A stretch of 5,556 nucleotides of DNA from Acidobacteriota bacterium (GTDB lineage: Bacteria; Acidobacteriota; Blastocatellia; Pyrinomonadales; Pyrinomonadaceae): positions 1-5,556 of the forward strand of contig QHXE01000298.1 of the NCBI GenBank assembly GCA_003222835.1, given 5' to 3'. This document shows positions 1 to 5,280 of the stretch, in pieces (within the stretch, counting starts at the first letter, position 1; the number at the start of each line of letters is the position of its first letter). A model generated the notes under the pieces. The model did no database searches. It worked only from the letters and a program-made list of their open reading frames with translations, and was not told the DNA's origin. Position numbers and translations under genes: made by a program.

Positions 1-14
1 AGTGTTCGACGCGT

Positions 15-28
15 TTAGGTTCCTCTCC
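15..28 (+). repeat. 14-bp direct repeat, copy 1
   Basis: TTAGGTTCCTCTCC occurs here and again exactly at 210-223 in the same orientation, 195 bp apart start to start. The repeated block is pyrimidine-rich after TTAGG. It could be a recombination footprint or a short repeat left by an excised element. Nothing between the copies is a gene. Confidence 0.75.
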
Positions 29-172
29 GCTGATCCATCCGGTCGGGAACGCACGCGAGCGAACTTCGGCGGAAGCGCTTGTTGTTTGTTACCCGCTAGG
101 AATGCGGCCAGAGATCGTTTTAAGCAGGTATCTGGTAGGGGGGAATTTAGGGGGTAACGGGCGCCCCTGATT

Positions 173-215
173 TCCTAACAGCCTGATTCTATTCGCCGAA
201 TCGCCTGAGTTAGGT
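173..215. repeat. nested inverted repeat, attC-like
   Basis: Outer arms CCTAAC (174-179) and GTTAGG (209-214) are perfectly complementary. Inside them GATTC (185-189) pairs with GAATC (198-202), leaving an 8-base loop; alternatively ATTCG (191-195) pairs with CGAAT (197-201). GCCTGA is also repeated at 181-186 and 203-208. The right arm GTTAGGT fits the integron attC R-box consensus GTTRRRY. The left arm TCCTAAC fits RYYYAAC except at its first base. At 43 bp it is shorter than typical attC sites (roughly 57 bp and up), and no integrase or cassette is visible. The inverted repeat is certain; the attC reading is speculative. Confidence 0.35.
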
Positions 216-223
216 TCCTCTCC
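210..223 (+). repeat. 14-bp direct repeat, copy 2
   Basis: Exact second copy of the sequence at 15-28. This copy overlaps the right arm of the 173-215 inverted repeat: its first bases (TTAGGT) are also the end of the GTTAGGT arm. Confidence 0.75.
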
Positions 224-533
224 CGGGCATTCTCCGTTTATTTTCTTTTATAATCAACAACTTAGAACGATCCACAAGAAAATCAAACTCTCCGTTCCGT
301 GGGTCGGGCGCAGTGTACGTGAGCCGCCGCAAGACGGTAGCGAATCATAGAACGATCGAGCTGATCGCATTACGGTTGCGAGACGGCTTGAGTCGGCGAG
401 TTTTATCTTCGCCTTCAGACGATGGAAGCCTGAACTCCGGCGGCATTCGGCAGAAACAATGGCTTCCGTGGGTGTCAACGGACGCCGCTCGTCCGTGAGC
501 TGTTAGCCAAGACAATTCTTGTACGGGTTGACC

Positions 534-553
534 GTCGCCGATCGGCCAAAAGC
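534..553 (+). repeat. 20-bp dispersed element, copy A
   Basis: The sequence beginning GTCGCCGATCGGCC and ending AAAAGC matches 4198-4217 at 16 of 20 positions in the same orientation. All four differences are transitions. It lies in non-coding DNA. Confidence 0.4.
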
Positions 554-684
554 TGTCTTCGTTGGTTCTGGAATCCCCGCTGCAGAGCGGACGTTCCGCG
601 GAGCCTAAATGCCCGAGACCGCCCGGCTCTTGATCTCGATGAACCGCATCCACGAACATGCCAAAGCGTCGAAGGGGGATCTTC

Positions 685-747
685 ATGAGTGGCGGCTGGC
701 TGCAGGGCGCGGGACTGGCGATCGGCGGTGATGGGAGCGGCGGTTGA
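685..747 (+). CDS. putative 20-aa leader ORF before the hydrolase
   Basis: ATG-initiated ORF of 20 codons (starts MSGGWLQGAGLAIGG, glycine-rich). It is preceded by a strong Shine-Dalgarno, AAGGGGG at 672-678, six bases from the ATG. Its stop TGA (745-747) overlaps the TTG start of the hydrolase (744-746) in a TTGA tetramer, the geometry of translational coupling. The peptide matches no family I recognise, and its sequence may matter less than the act of translating it. An alternative is that the ATG is the original start of the hydrolase and a 1-base frameshift near 743 has split it. Expression is inferred from the ribosome site only. Confidence 0.4.
   Translation: MSGGWLQGAGLAIGGDGSGG
733..737 (+). 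promoter_or_regulatory. Shine-Dalgarno for the hydrolase TTG start
   Basis: GGGAG ends six bases before the TTG at 744. An in-frame stop at 729-731 rules out any longer in-frame start, so the choice is this TTG or the ATG at 768, which would remove eight residues before the membrane helix. The site lies inside the 20-codon leader ORF. Confidence 0.55.
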
Positions 748-1712
748 GTCTGGCGCCTCGGCTGGCGATGTGGGCGGTAGGGGTAGCCGTTGTTGTGGTT
801 GTTCTGGTGTGCCTCGCCCTGGTATCTGCCCCATACGTCTTCGCCGAATTGTCGGCTTGGTTGGAGCCCCACGCGATCATCGATCCGGCGGAGCCGGACC
901 TCGGCGAGGGGCGCATGGTGGATGACTACTGGGCCGTGCAACACATCGACGCGAACACGTACGCGCTCGGTGAGCCACGTTACTACCAGGCTAATTACAC
1001 GTATCTCATTCTCGGTGGACGACGGGCGCTGCTGTTCGATGCCGGCTCGGGCACACGCGACATCACCGGCGTCGTCACGAGCCTGACGCACCTGCCGGTG
1101 ACGGTGATGCCATCGCATCTGCATTTCGATCATACCGGTGCAATCGCACCTTTCACGTCGGTCGCGATGATAGATCTGCCCGACACCCGCGCCGACGTCA
1201 CGAGTGGCAGGTTAACCCCTAGCCGCTATGAATACCTCGGCATGATCGATGGCCGAGTGACCCCCACATTCAGAGTGACCGAGTGGTTTAAGCCCGGCAC
1301 AACGATTGATCTCGGCGGGCGCGTGCTGCGGATCCTACATGTGCCAGGCCACACGCACAGCTCAGTCGCTGTGTATGATGCGGGAACGCATCAGCTCTTT
1401 GCTGGGGATTTAATCTACCCCACGACGCTGTACGCGTTCCTGCCGGGAGCGAGCCTCTCGGAATATCGGGCGACGACGCGAGAACTACTCGCGACGCTGC
1501 CCGCCGATACAAAAATCTGGAGTGCGCACTGCTGTCGCGTCGGCGAGCGTACATCAGCGCCCTGGCTGACCATGACTGATCTGCGCGATCTGAATACCGC
1601 GCTAACCGCGATCCAATCAGGGGAGTCGCATAGCACAGGTTTTTTCCCGCGGCGGTTTCCGGTCAATCAGCAGATGACGCTGGCTACCGGCTTCCCTTGG
1701 AATAATCGCTGA
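744..1712 (+). CDS. membrane-anchored MBL-fold metallohydrolase
   Basis: Metallo-beta-lactamase-fold hydrolase of 322 residues. After a short basic N-terminus (R6) comes a very hydrophobic helix at about residues 9-30 with no obvious cleavage site, so the catalytic domain is probably anchored and faces outside the cytoplasm. The zinc site looks complete: HLHFDH (H125, H127, D129, H130), H203 in VPGHTHS, D222 in AGDLIYP and H262 in SAHCC. This is the binuclear hydrolase pattern of glyoxalase II, lactonase and related enzymes. A tyrosine lies three residues after the bridging aspartate (Y225), as Y194 does after D191 in the AHL lactonase AiiA, but that does not establish the substrate. The start is TTG with GGGAG six bases upstream, overlapping a 20-codon leader ORF. 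The gene is convergent with the tetR operon and appears monocistronic. Fold and metal site are confident; the substrate is unknown. Confidence 0.9.
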   Translation: MSLAPRLAMWAVGVAVVVVVLVCLALVSAPYVFAELSAWLEPHAIIDPAEPDLGEGRMVDDYWAVQHIDANTYALGEPRYYQANYTYLILGGRRALLFDAGSGTRDITGVVTSLTHLPVTVMPSHLHFDHTGAIAPFTSVAMIDLPDTRADVTSGRLTPSRYEYLGMIDGRVTPTFRVTEWFKPGTTIDLGGRVLRILHVPGHTHSSVAVYDAGTHQLFAGDLIYPTTLYAFLPGASLSEYRATTRELLATLPADTKIWSAHCCRVGERTSAPWLTMTDLRDLNTALTAIQSGESHSTGFFPRRFPVNQQMTLATGFPWNNR

Positions 1713-1830
1713 GTCGAGTTCAGAGAGTCAGGGGCGGCGAATGTGAATGCCTACGAACGCCCGTTCGCGACCGGAAGCAACGGGTCAAAACCGGGTCGTA
1801 GCCGGGGAATCGGGGCCACCGCGCCCGACA

Positions 1831-1854
1831 GGTGGGTCCCGGCCATGACCCGCC
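1831..1854. other. GC-rich stem-loop between convergent genes
   Basis: GGTGGGTC (1831-1838) pairs with GACCCGCC (1847-1854) over eight positions, one of them G-T, around the loop CCGGCCAT. It lies in the 281-bp gap between the 3' ends of the hydrolase gene and the cupin operon. No T-run follows on either strand, so it is not a canonical intrinsic terminator. A second small hairpin, CCCGC-AA-GCGGG, is at 1954-1965. Nothing else in the gap looks like a gene. Confidence 0.3.
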
Positions 1855-1993
1855 ACTCACGACCATCCTCCACTTCTCTGCAAAGGAGTCACTTCGATAC
1901 GGTGGTCTCTGGAGTCATAGAAGGACGCGGGACTTGGCATCTATTGATTTTGCCCCGCAAGCGGGAGCGCACTGCGCGAGAGTTATGGGTGTC

Positions 1994-2446
1994 TCATTCC
2001 GACCGCGATGCAAAAAGCAGTCCGTGCCGAGCGCCGATGGCCGGCAACTTTGCCAAGTCACGGGGCACTTCAGTTACCTCGCGGTGGAGCTCCCTGAAGA
2101 ATGCTTCTGCGTGTGCCGGTACGTCGAAGATCAGCATGCGCGCAGCCACTTGTGAGACGCCATGGAAAGCGTGCATGGCCCCGCCCGGTGCGTAGATGAA
2201 GTCGCCGGCGCGGACCCGTTCCCGGCGCTCCCCGATCTGGAATTCCACTTCGCCCGCGATCACGAAATACGCCTCGTCCCATGGATGCTGATGGGGCGGC
2301 GGACCGGCATTCGTGGGAATGACGTTTTCCATGAGCGACCAAGCGTGATGGGTGTCCCCGGCACGGCATAGAAAGCGCACAGCGACTCCGAGGACGTTGA
2401 GTGTTTCGCCTTCAGCTGCGCGGACTACGGAAACGGAAGGAGTCAC
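1994..2446 (-). CDS. small single-domain cupin protein
   Basis: A 150-residue single-domain cupin. Motif 1 is clear: H52, H54 and E58 in PPPHQHPWDEAYFVIAG, ending at G65. Motif 2 is GDFIYAPGGAMHAF (residues 81-94) with H92 as the fourth likely metal ligand, so a bound metal ion is expected. No signal peptide is evident, so it should be cytoplasmic. Such small cupins may be dioxygenases, isomerases or ligand-binding proteins, and the sequence alone does not say which. The start is GTG, supported by AGGAG at 2455-2459 with eight bases of spacing. It is the last gene of a three-gene unit, 23 bp after the membrane-protein gene, so it is probably co-transcribed with tetR. Confidence 0.88.
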   Translation of the reverse strand: MTPSVSVVRAAEGETLNVLGVAVRFLCRAGDTHHAWSLMENVIPTNAGPPPHQHPWDEAYFVIAGEVEFQIGERRERVRAGDFIYAPGGAMHAFHGVSQVAARMLIFDVPAHAEAFFRELHREVTEVPRDLAKLPAIGARHGLLFASRSE

Positions 2447-2454
2447 TGCGGTTA

Positions 2455-2459
2455 CTCCT
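2455..2459 (-). promoter_or_regulatory. Shine-Dalgarno for the cupin GTG start
   Basis: AGGAG on the minus strand, eight bases before the GTG at 2446. It supports the GTG start and independent ribosome loading within the polycistronic message. Confidence 0.6.
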
Positions 2460-2469
2460 GACTAGCGGT

Positions 2470-3261
2470 TCAACCAGTGAGCCAGCCGGCAAATTCGAGC
2501 CATTGGGCTGAGCCGCCGATCACCAGGCGGAGCGGCTGCGAGGCGATGAAGAACAGCCCGCCCCAGAGCGTGGCGGGCTGAACGCGTTTGAGCGTGACAA
2601 GGTCGTAGGCCGCCATTGCAACCAGGAAGAGGTCAGTTGCACCAAAAAAGGCGACCGGGCCGAGCGAGGAGATCACCGGAAGGCGTGAGACGGCCGCCGT
2701 GACGAGTTCGAGCGTCGCGATCAGCACGAGCCGTTTGTGAAGGGGACTGCGGCGACGCCAATACAATGCCGCGGCAATTAACAGGCCGAAGACCACCATC
2801 CCGACGAGAGGCACGGCGAGAAATACTAATGGCGGAACACCGTGATCCGCCTGGAGCCCGTCTGCCGTGCGCGTGATGGCCACTACGGGACCAAGCAACA
2901 TCAGTACCACGGCTAACCCCGCGCCGACGACGCCCAAACGTCGGTGCAAATCGGTGCGGTGCGCCGCCACGAGCGACGTCTGCGTCACCAACAGAACCAT
3001 CCACCCCGTGAAGGCAATTCCGTGCCAGCGCAGCAGCGGAGTGAGCGCGAACGGCGAATCAAATGCGCCGTTCAAGTAATAGGAACGCGCAAAGCCAGCG
3101 AATACCGTGAGGGTGAGCGCAACCGCCATGCCGCTGAAGAACCGCCGCTCGCGCCGCATGACCAGGCCGACGGAACTGGCGCGCGAGCGAAGTTCCGTTT
3201 CTGGCACACCGATCGCAGAATTCGGCGAGGCCTCAATAGCTGCGCTGTGTTGTAGAGACAT
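2470..3261 (-). CDS. 7-helix membrane protein, unnamed family
   Basis: Integral membrane protein of 263 residues. An N-terminal polar tail of about 40 residues ends in a basic patch (RRERR, 36-40). Hydrophobic segments follow at roughly 41-60, 76-98, 108-130, 144-167, 176-196, 200-218 and 230-248. Helix 2 starts with WHGIAFTGW (H80), and the next loop reads AAHRTDLHRRLG (H101, H106). Histidines near membrane borders in this pattern recall uncharacterised bacterial membrane proteins distantly like DUF2306 or cytochrome b561-type proteins; that is a resemblance from memory, and haem binding is not shown. The ATG lies 5 bp after the tetR stop, with a weak AAAAGG about ten bases upstream. M35 is an alternative start without a good ribosome site. 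Its place between tetR and a cupin suggests a regulated transport, redox or membrane-adaptation role, which is inference. Confidence 0.8.
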   Translation of the reverse strand: MSLQHSAAIEASPNSAIGVPETELRSRASSVGLVMRRERRFFSGMAVALTLTVFAGFARSYYLNGAFDSPFALTPLLRWHGIAFTGWMVLLVTQTSLVAAHRTDLHRRLGVVGAGLAVVLMLLGPVVAITRTADGLQADHGVPPLVFLAVPLVGMVVFGLLIAAALYWRRRSPLHKRLVLIATLELVTAAVSRLPVISSLGPVAFFGATDLFLVAMAAYDLVTLKRVQPATLWGGLFFIASQPLRLVIGGSAQWLEFAGWLTG

Positions 3262-3266
3262 TGCCG

Positions 3267-3893
3267 TCAGGCCTTTTGTGACTTCGAATTTCGCAAGACC
3301 TTTTCACGAGCGGCATTCAGCATCATGCCCATCGCCATTGCAGAAGCTTTGCCAGCCTCTTCGCCCGACAGTCCCCAGTAGTCTTTCATCGTCCACAAAG
3401 CGGTACCTGAGACGAGGAGATGAACGACGGCGGCAATCCACTTCGCCTCCCGCGGAGGAAGGCCGCGTGTTGCCTCGGCAACTGCCGCCTTGATACCCGC
3501 CTTGCGCTCCTCGACGTTGCTGAGGCGGAAGTCGCGTCCCTGCGGGCTGAGCCACAAGGCGCGACAGAGCTCCTCGTCCTTTTCGAAAGCGGGAAAGGTG
3601 CGCAACGGTTGCGCCAGAAGATCCCGTTCGGTTTGCGGGATGGCACCGAAGCCGGTGCGCTGGGCATACCACTCCCACAGGCCCTGCAGCAGTGCGTCTT
3701 TGCTAGGAAAGTGCCGGTAGACCGTTCGCTCTGTCACGCCCGCTTGCTCCGCGAGCGCCGCATAGGAGAACTGCTGAAGACCGCGGTCTTCCATCAACTT
3801 CCCCGCGGCGTCCAGGATACGTTGGCGCGTAGCCTCCTTCTGCTCTTCGCGAAGCGGGCTCTCGTATGCAGATGACAGCGTTACTGTCTTCAT
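3267..3893 (-). CDS. TetR/AcrR-family transcriptional regulator
   Basis: DNA-binding repressor of the TetR type, 208 residues from the ATG at 3893, the usual size for the family. The N-terminal helix begins REEQKEATRQRILDAA (15-30), and the recognition region contains GVTERTVYRHFPSKDAL (52-68), the hallmark of TetR helix-turn-helix domains. The C-terminal half is the variable ligand and dimerisation domain, so the inducer cannot be read. A longer TTG-started form (3929, 12 extra residues) is possible, but its TTG lies inside a TTGACA -35-like box and it lacks a ribosome site, so the ATG is preferred. It is the first gene of the operon; the next gene starts 5 bp after its stop. A perfect 7+7 inverted repeat covers the start codon, suggesting autorepression. 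Confidence 0.92.
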   Translation of the reverse strand: MKTVTLSSAYESPLREEQKEATRQRILDAAGKLMEDRGLQQFSYAALAEQAGVTERTVYRHFPSKDALLQGLWEWYAQRTGFGAIPQTERDLLAQPLRTFPAFEKDEELCRALWLSPQGRDFRLSNVEERKAGIKAAVAEATRGLPPREAKWIAAVVHLLVSGTALWTMKDYWGLSGEEAGKASAMAMGMMLNAAREKVLRNSKSQKA

Positions 3894-3910
3894 GTCAGCC
3901 ACTCTGACAT
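3892..3910. promoter_or_regulatory. candidate TetR operator on the tetR start codon
   Basis: ATGTCAG-N5-CTGACAT is a perfect 7-bp inverted repeat with a 5-bp spacer, 19 bp in all, typical in size and symmetry for a TetR dimer site. It includes two bases of the tetR ATG. A third half-site-like CTGTCAA lies at 3923-3929. Binding here would block the promoter or early transcription of the tetR-membrane protein-cupin unit. The symmetry is seen directly; the binding protein is inferred from position. Confidence 0.6.
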
Positions 3911-3923
3911 TGATGGAGCCGGC

Positions 3924-3929
3924 TGTCAA
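3924..3929 (-). promoter_or_regulatory. -35-like TTGACA upstream of tetR
   Basis: A perfect TTGACA on the minus strand, 30 bp before the tetR ATG. At a 17-bp spacer the -10 position reads CAGAGT, only three of six matches to TATAAT. If it is real, transcription would start almost at the ATG (a near-leaderless message), with the candidate operator covering the -10 region. Confidence 0.35.
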
Positions 3930-3971
3930 GGTGAAACGCTTCGAGGTGCTGTTGGAACGGCATCCGCCCCG

Positions 3972-4019
3972 CTGCGCCGCCTCTCATCGCGCCGCCGCGG
4001 CGGCGCAGACACTGCGCCG
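3972..4019. repeat. overlapping GC-rich inverted repeats
   Basis: An 18-bp perfect palindrome, GCGCCGCCG-CGGCGGCGC (3989-4006), overlaps a second perfect hairpin, CGGCGCAG-ACA-CTGCGCCG (4001-4019). CTGCGCC at 3972-3978 can also pair with GGCGCAG at 4002-4008. These foldings compete for the same bases. There is no adjacent T-run on either strand, so a simple terminator is unlikely. The group lies about 80-125 bp upstream of the tetR start. Confidence 0.5.
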
Positions 4020-4197
4020 TCAACGAAATTCCTGCTAGTAGTGCAGTGATGGATAACGCTGCCGGCTAATCGAACCGAGCGGGACTCCGACGCCGAATGA
4101 ATGGCCGGTGCATACATAATGAGTGACCGCTTACGAGACCGCCATCTGTCCGGTCTGGGTCAGGTAGCGACCTTGCGTGGATTCGCCATCGTCGGGG

Positions 4198-4217
4198 GTC
4201 GCTGACCGGCCAGGAGC
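4198..4217 (+). repeat. 20-bp dispersed element, copy B
   Basis: The sequence beginning GTCGCTGACCGGCC and ending AGGAGC is the diverged partner of 534-553, also in non-coding DNA, about 110 bp left of the IS. Similar GGCCGAnnnGCGAC-type intergenic stretches recur in many genomes in my memory, but I cannot name the family. Confidence 0.4.
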
Positions 4218-4323
4218 AGACATACTCGTGGCGGTTTCAATTTTCCCTAAAGCGGCCAGTCGCGTGTGAGGGAAGGCTTTGTAGCGCGGGTTCCTTCCGG
4301 GCTCCGTAGCTGCGGGTCGCCCT

Positions 4324-4347
4324 TGGACTTCCCAAGATTTCGTGGAC
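4324..4347 (+). repeat. IS3 terminal inverted repeat, right end (IRR)
   Basis: Begins TGGACTTCCCAAG and ends CGTGGAC. It matches the reverse complement of 5281-5304 at 21 of 24 positions, with mismatches at positions 12, 14 and 18. It is the end downstream of the transposase. Confidence 0.85.
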
Positions 4348-4350
4348 GCC

Positions 4351-5241
4351 TCAGTGCCGTGATCCCGCAGACTCAAAGACCTCAGGGCTCACGCCGCCAA
4401 GGTGAGTATGGCGGCGCCTCGGATTGTAGAAGGCTTCGATGTACTCCGCGATCTCGCCACGTGCAATCGCTCGATTCTTGTAGATCTTCTTCTTGATATG
4501 TTCCTTTTTCAAACTGCTAAAGAAGGATTCGGCGACGGCGTTGTCCCAGCAGTTGCCTCGGCGGCTCATGCTAGGTACGAGGCGATTGGTGCGGCAGAAG
4601 CGTTGCCAGCCGTCGCTACCGTATTGAGATCCCTGATCCGAATGAATGATGGTCTTCCTCGGCCGACGACGGCGAACCGCCATCAGCACGGCGTCGAGCA
4701 CGAGTTCTTTTCTGATGTTCGGCCCTACCGCCCAACCAACGATCTTTCTCGAGAAGAGGTCCATGACAACTGCCAGGTAGAGCCAGCCTTCCCAGGTGCG
4801 GATGTAGGTAATGTCGGTAACCCAAGCCTTATTCGGCTTGCCCACGTCGAACTGGCGCTGGAGAACATTCGGAGCGAGCTCGGAGGGTTTAGCGCCGAAT
4901 TTGGGCTTCCGGCTGTATCCGCGCACAGGACGGATCTTGTTGACACGCATGAGACGTGCAACGCGGTGCTTGCTGCAAGTCTCTCCCGCCTCACGCAAGT
5001 CCAGGAAGACTCTGGGCGATCCATAGATTCCATGACTCGCGTTGAACGACGCGCGGATCAGCTTCAGAAGCCGCGCATTCTCGATCGCCCGGCGGCTCTG
5101 AGGTCCCTTCAGCCACGCGTAATAGCCGCTGTGCGTAACCTCCAGAACCCTGCACATCTGTCGGACCTCGTACTGGCGGCGATGGGTCCTGATGAACTCA
5201 TAGACTCGCCGCGTCCTTCCCGAGCTGAACTTCGTGGACAT
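4351..5241 (-). CDS. IS3-family transposase OrfB (DDE integrase)
   Basis: A 296-residue OrfB of an IS3-family element, the catalytic subunit that cuts and joins the element's ends. The retroviral-integrase-like core is complete: D143 in WVTDITYI, D202 in IHSDQGSQY and E238 in NAVAESFFSSLK, giving DD(35)E spacing. The N-terminal part has the HTH_21-type region (about 55-110, with HGIYGSPRV at 70-78) and the usual opening FIRTHRRQYEVRQMCRVLEV (16-35). The C-terminus FYNPRRRHTHLGGVSPEVFE is typical. Standard OrfB proteins start near residue 13, so the first dozen residues (MSTKFSSGRTRR) are extra. The ATG has a strong AAGGAG (5247-5252) five bases upstream, unusual because OrfB is normally made by frameshifting from orfA. 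Both facts fit an orfA start fused in frame to orfB. Catalytic residues are intact, but without OrfA its mobility is doubtful. Confidence 0.95.
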   Translation of the reverse strand: MSTKFSSGRTRRVYEFIRTHRRQYEVRQMCRVLEVTHSGYYAWLKGPQSRRAIENARLLKLIRASFNASHGIYGSPRVFLDLREAGETCSKHRVARLMRVNKIRPVRGYSRKPKFGAKPSELAPNVLQRQFDVGKPNKAWVTDITYIRTWEGWLYLAVVMDLFSRKIVGWAVGPNIRKELVLDAVLMAVRRRRPRKTIIHSDQGSQYGSDGWQRFCRTNRLVPSMSRRGNCWDNAVAESFFSSLKKEHIKKKIYKNRAIARGEIAEYIEAFYNPRRRHTHLGGVSPEVFESAGSRH

Positions 5242-5246
5242 CGCAG

Positions 5247-5252
5247 CTCCTT
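5247..5252 (-). promoter_or_regulatory. Shine-Dalgarno of the transposase gene
   Basis: AAGGAG on the minus strand, five bases before the transposase ATG at 5241. In a two-ORF IS3 element such a site normally belongs to orfA; here it directly serves OrfB. Confidence 0.6.
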
Positions 5253-5280
5253 GGCGCTCCCTTGAGCGTCAAATTTACGT

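Larger units (their letters stand above)
1..684. other. gene-poor region with repeats
   Basis: No reading frame here looks like a real gene: the longest open frames lack recognisable motifs and Shine-Dalgarno sites, and the long minus-strand frame is mostly antisense to the hydrolase gene to the right. The stretch does hold structure: a 14-bp direct repeat (15-28 and 210-223), a nested inverted repeat with attC-like ends (173-215), a perfect TATAAT box (249-254) after a T-rich run, a 10-bp repeat TAGAACGATC (263-272 and 348-357), and a 20-bp element at 534-553 with a diverged relative at 4198-4217. This pattern suggests a decayed, recombined intergenic region, but no mobile element can be delimited. 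Confidence 0.6.
3930..4323. other. non-coding region between tetR and the IS
   Basis: No credible gene: a 63-codon minus-strand frame at 3926-4117 has no ribosome site or recognisable motif. The left part holds strong GC-rich inverted repeats (3972-4019, listed separately). The right part holds a 20-bp element (4198-4217) that matches 534-553 at 16 of 20 positions. The last bases flank the IS and do not read as a continuation of the membrane gene interrupted on its other side. Confidence 0.55.

Noticed and set aside
609..731. 40-codon plus-strand frame in register with the hydrolase
   Set aside because: It ends at an in-frame TGA (729-731) before the hydrolase, lacks a ribosome site, and overlaps the better-supported leader ORF in another frame.
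1..743. CRISPR array, tRNA or rRNA
   Set aside because: No regularly spaced repeats. The TTCCTCTCCCGGGCA stretch near 216 resembles a tRNA 3' end only superficially, with no T-loop or cloverleaf around it.
345..1133. 262-codon minus-strand open frame
   Set aside because: Its upstream half is antisense to the confident hydrolase gene, the protein is low-complexity and Arg/Pro/Ser-rich, and no ribosome site or family motif supports it.
1857..1940. 27-codon minus-strand frame in the convergent gap
   Set aside because: It has an ATG directly after a stop but no ribosome site. The peptide is too short to assign, though a fragment of a small decayed gene cannot be excluded.
1954..1965. CCCGC-AA-GCGGG hairpin as intrinsic terminator of the cupin operon
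   Set aside because: The stem is short, the loop is only two to four bases, and no T-run follows on either strand.
1743..2195. 150-codon plus-strand frame after the hydrolase gene
   Set aside because: It runs antisense through nearly half of the cupin gene and has no recognisable domain. An AAAGGAG at 1882-1888 is not followed by a start at a usable distance.
3926..4117. 63-codon minus-strand frame upstream of tetR
   Set aside because: No Shine-Dalgarno and no motif, and it runs through the GC-rich palindromes, so it is unlikely to be a gene.
4131..4376. 81-codon minus-strand frame at the right end of the IS
   Set aside because: It starts inside the transposase gene in another frame, crosses the IS boundary, and has no ribosome site or family match.
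4402..5265. 287-codon plus-strand open frame across the IS
   Set aside because: It is antisense to the DDE transposase, which has all catalytic motifs; the long frame is a by-product of GC-rich codon use.
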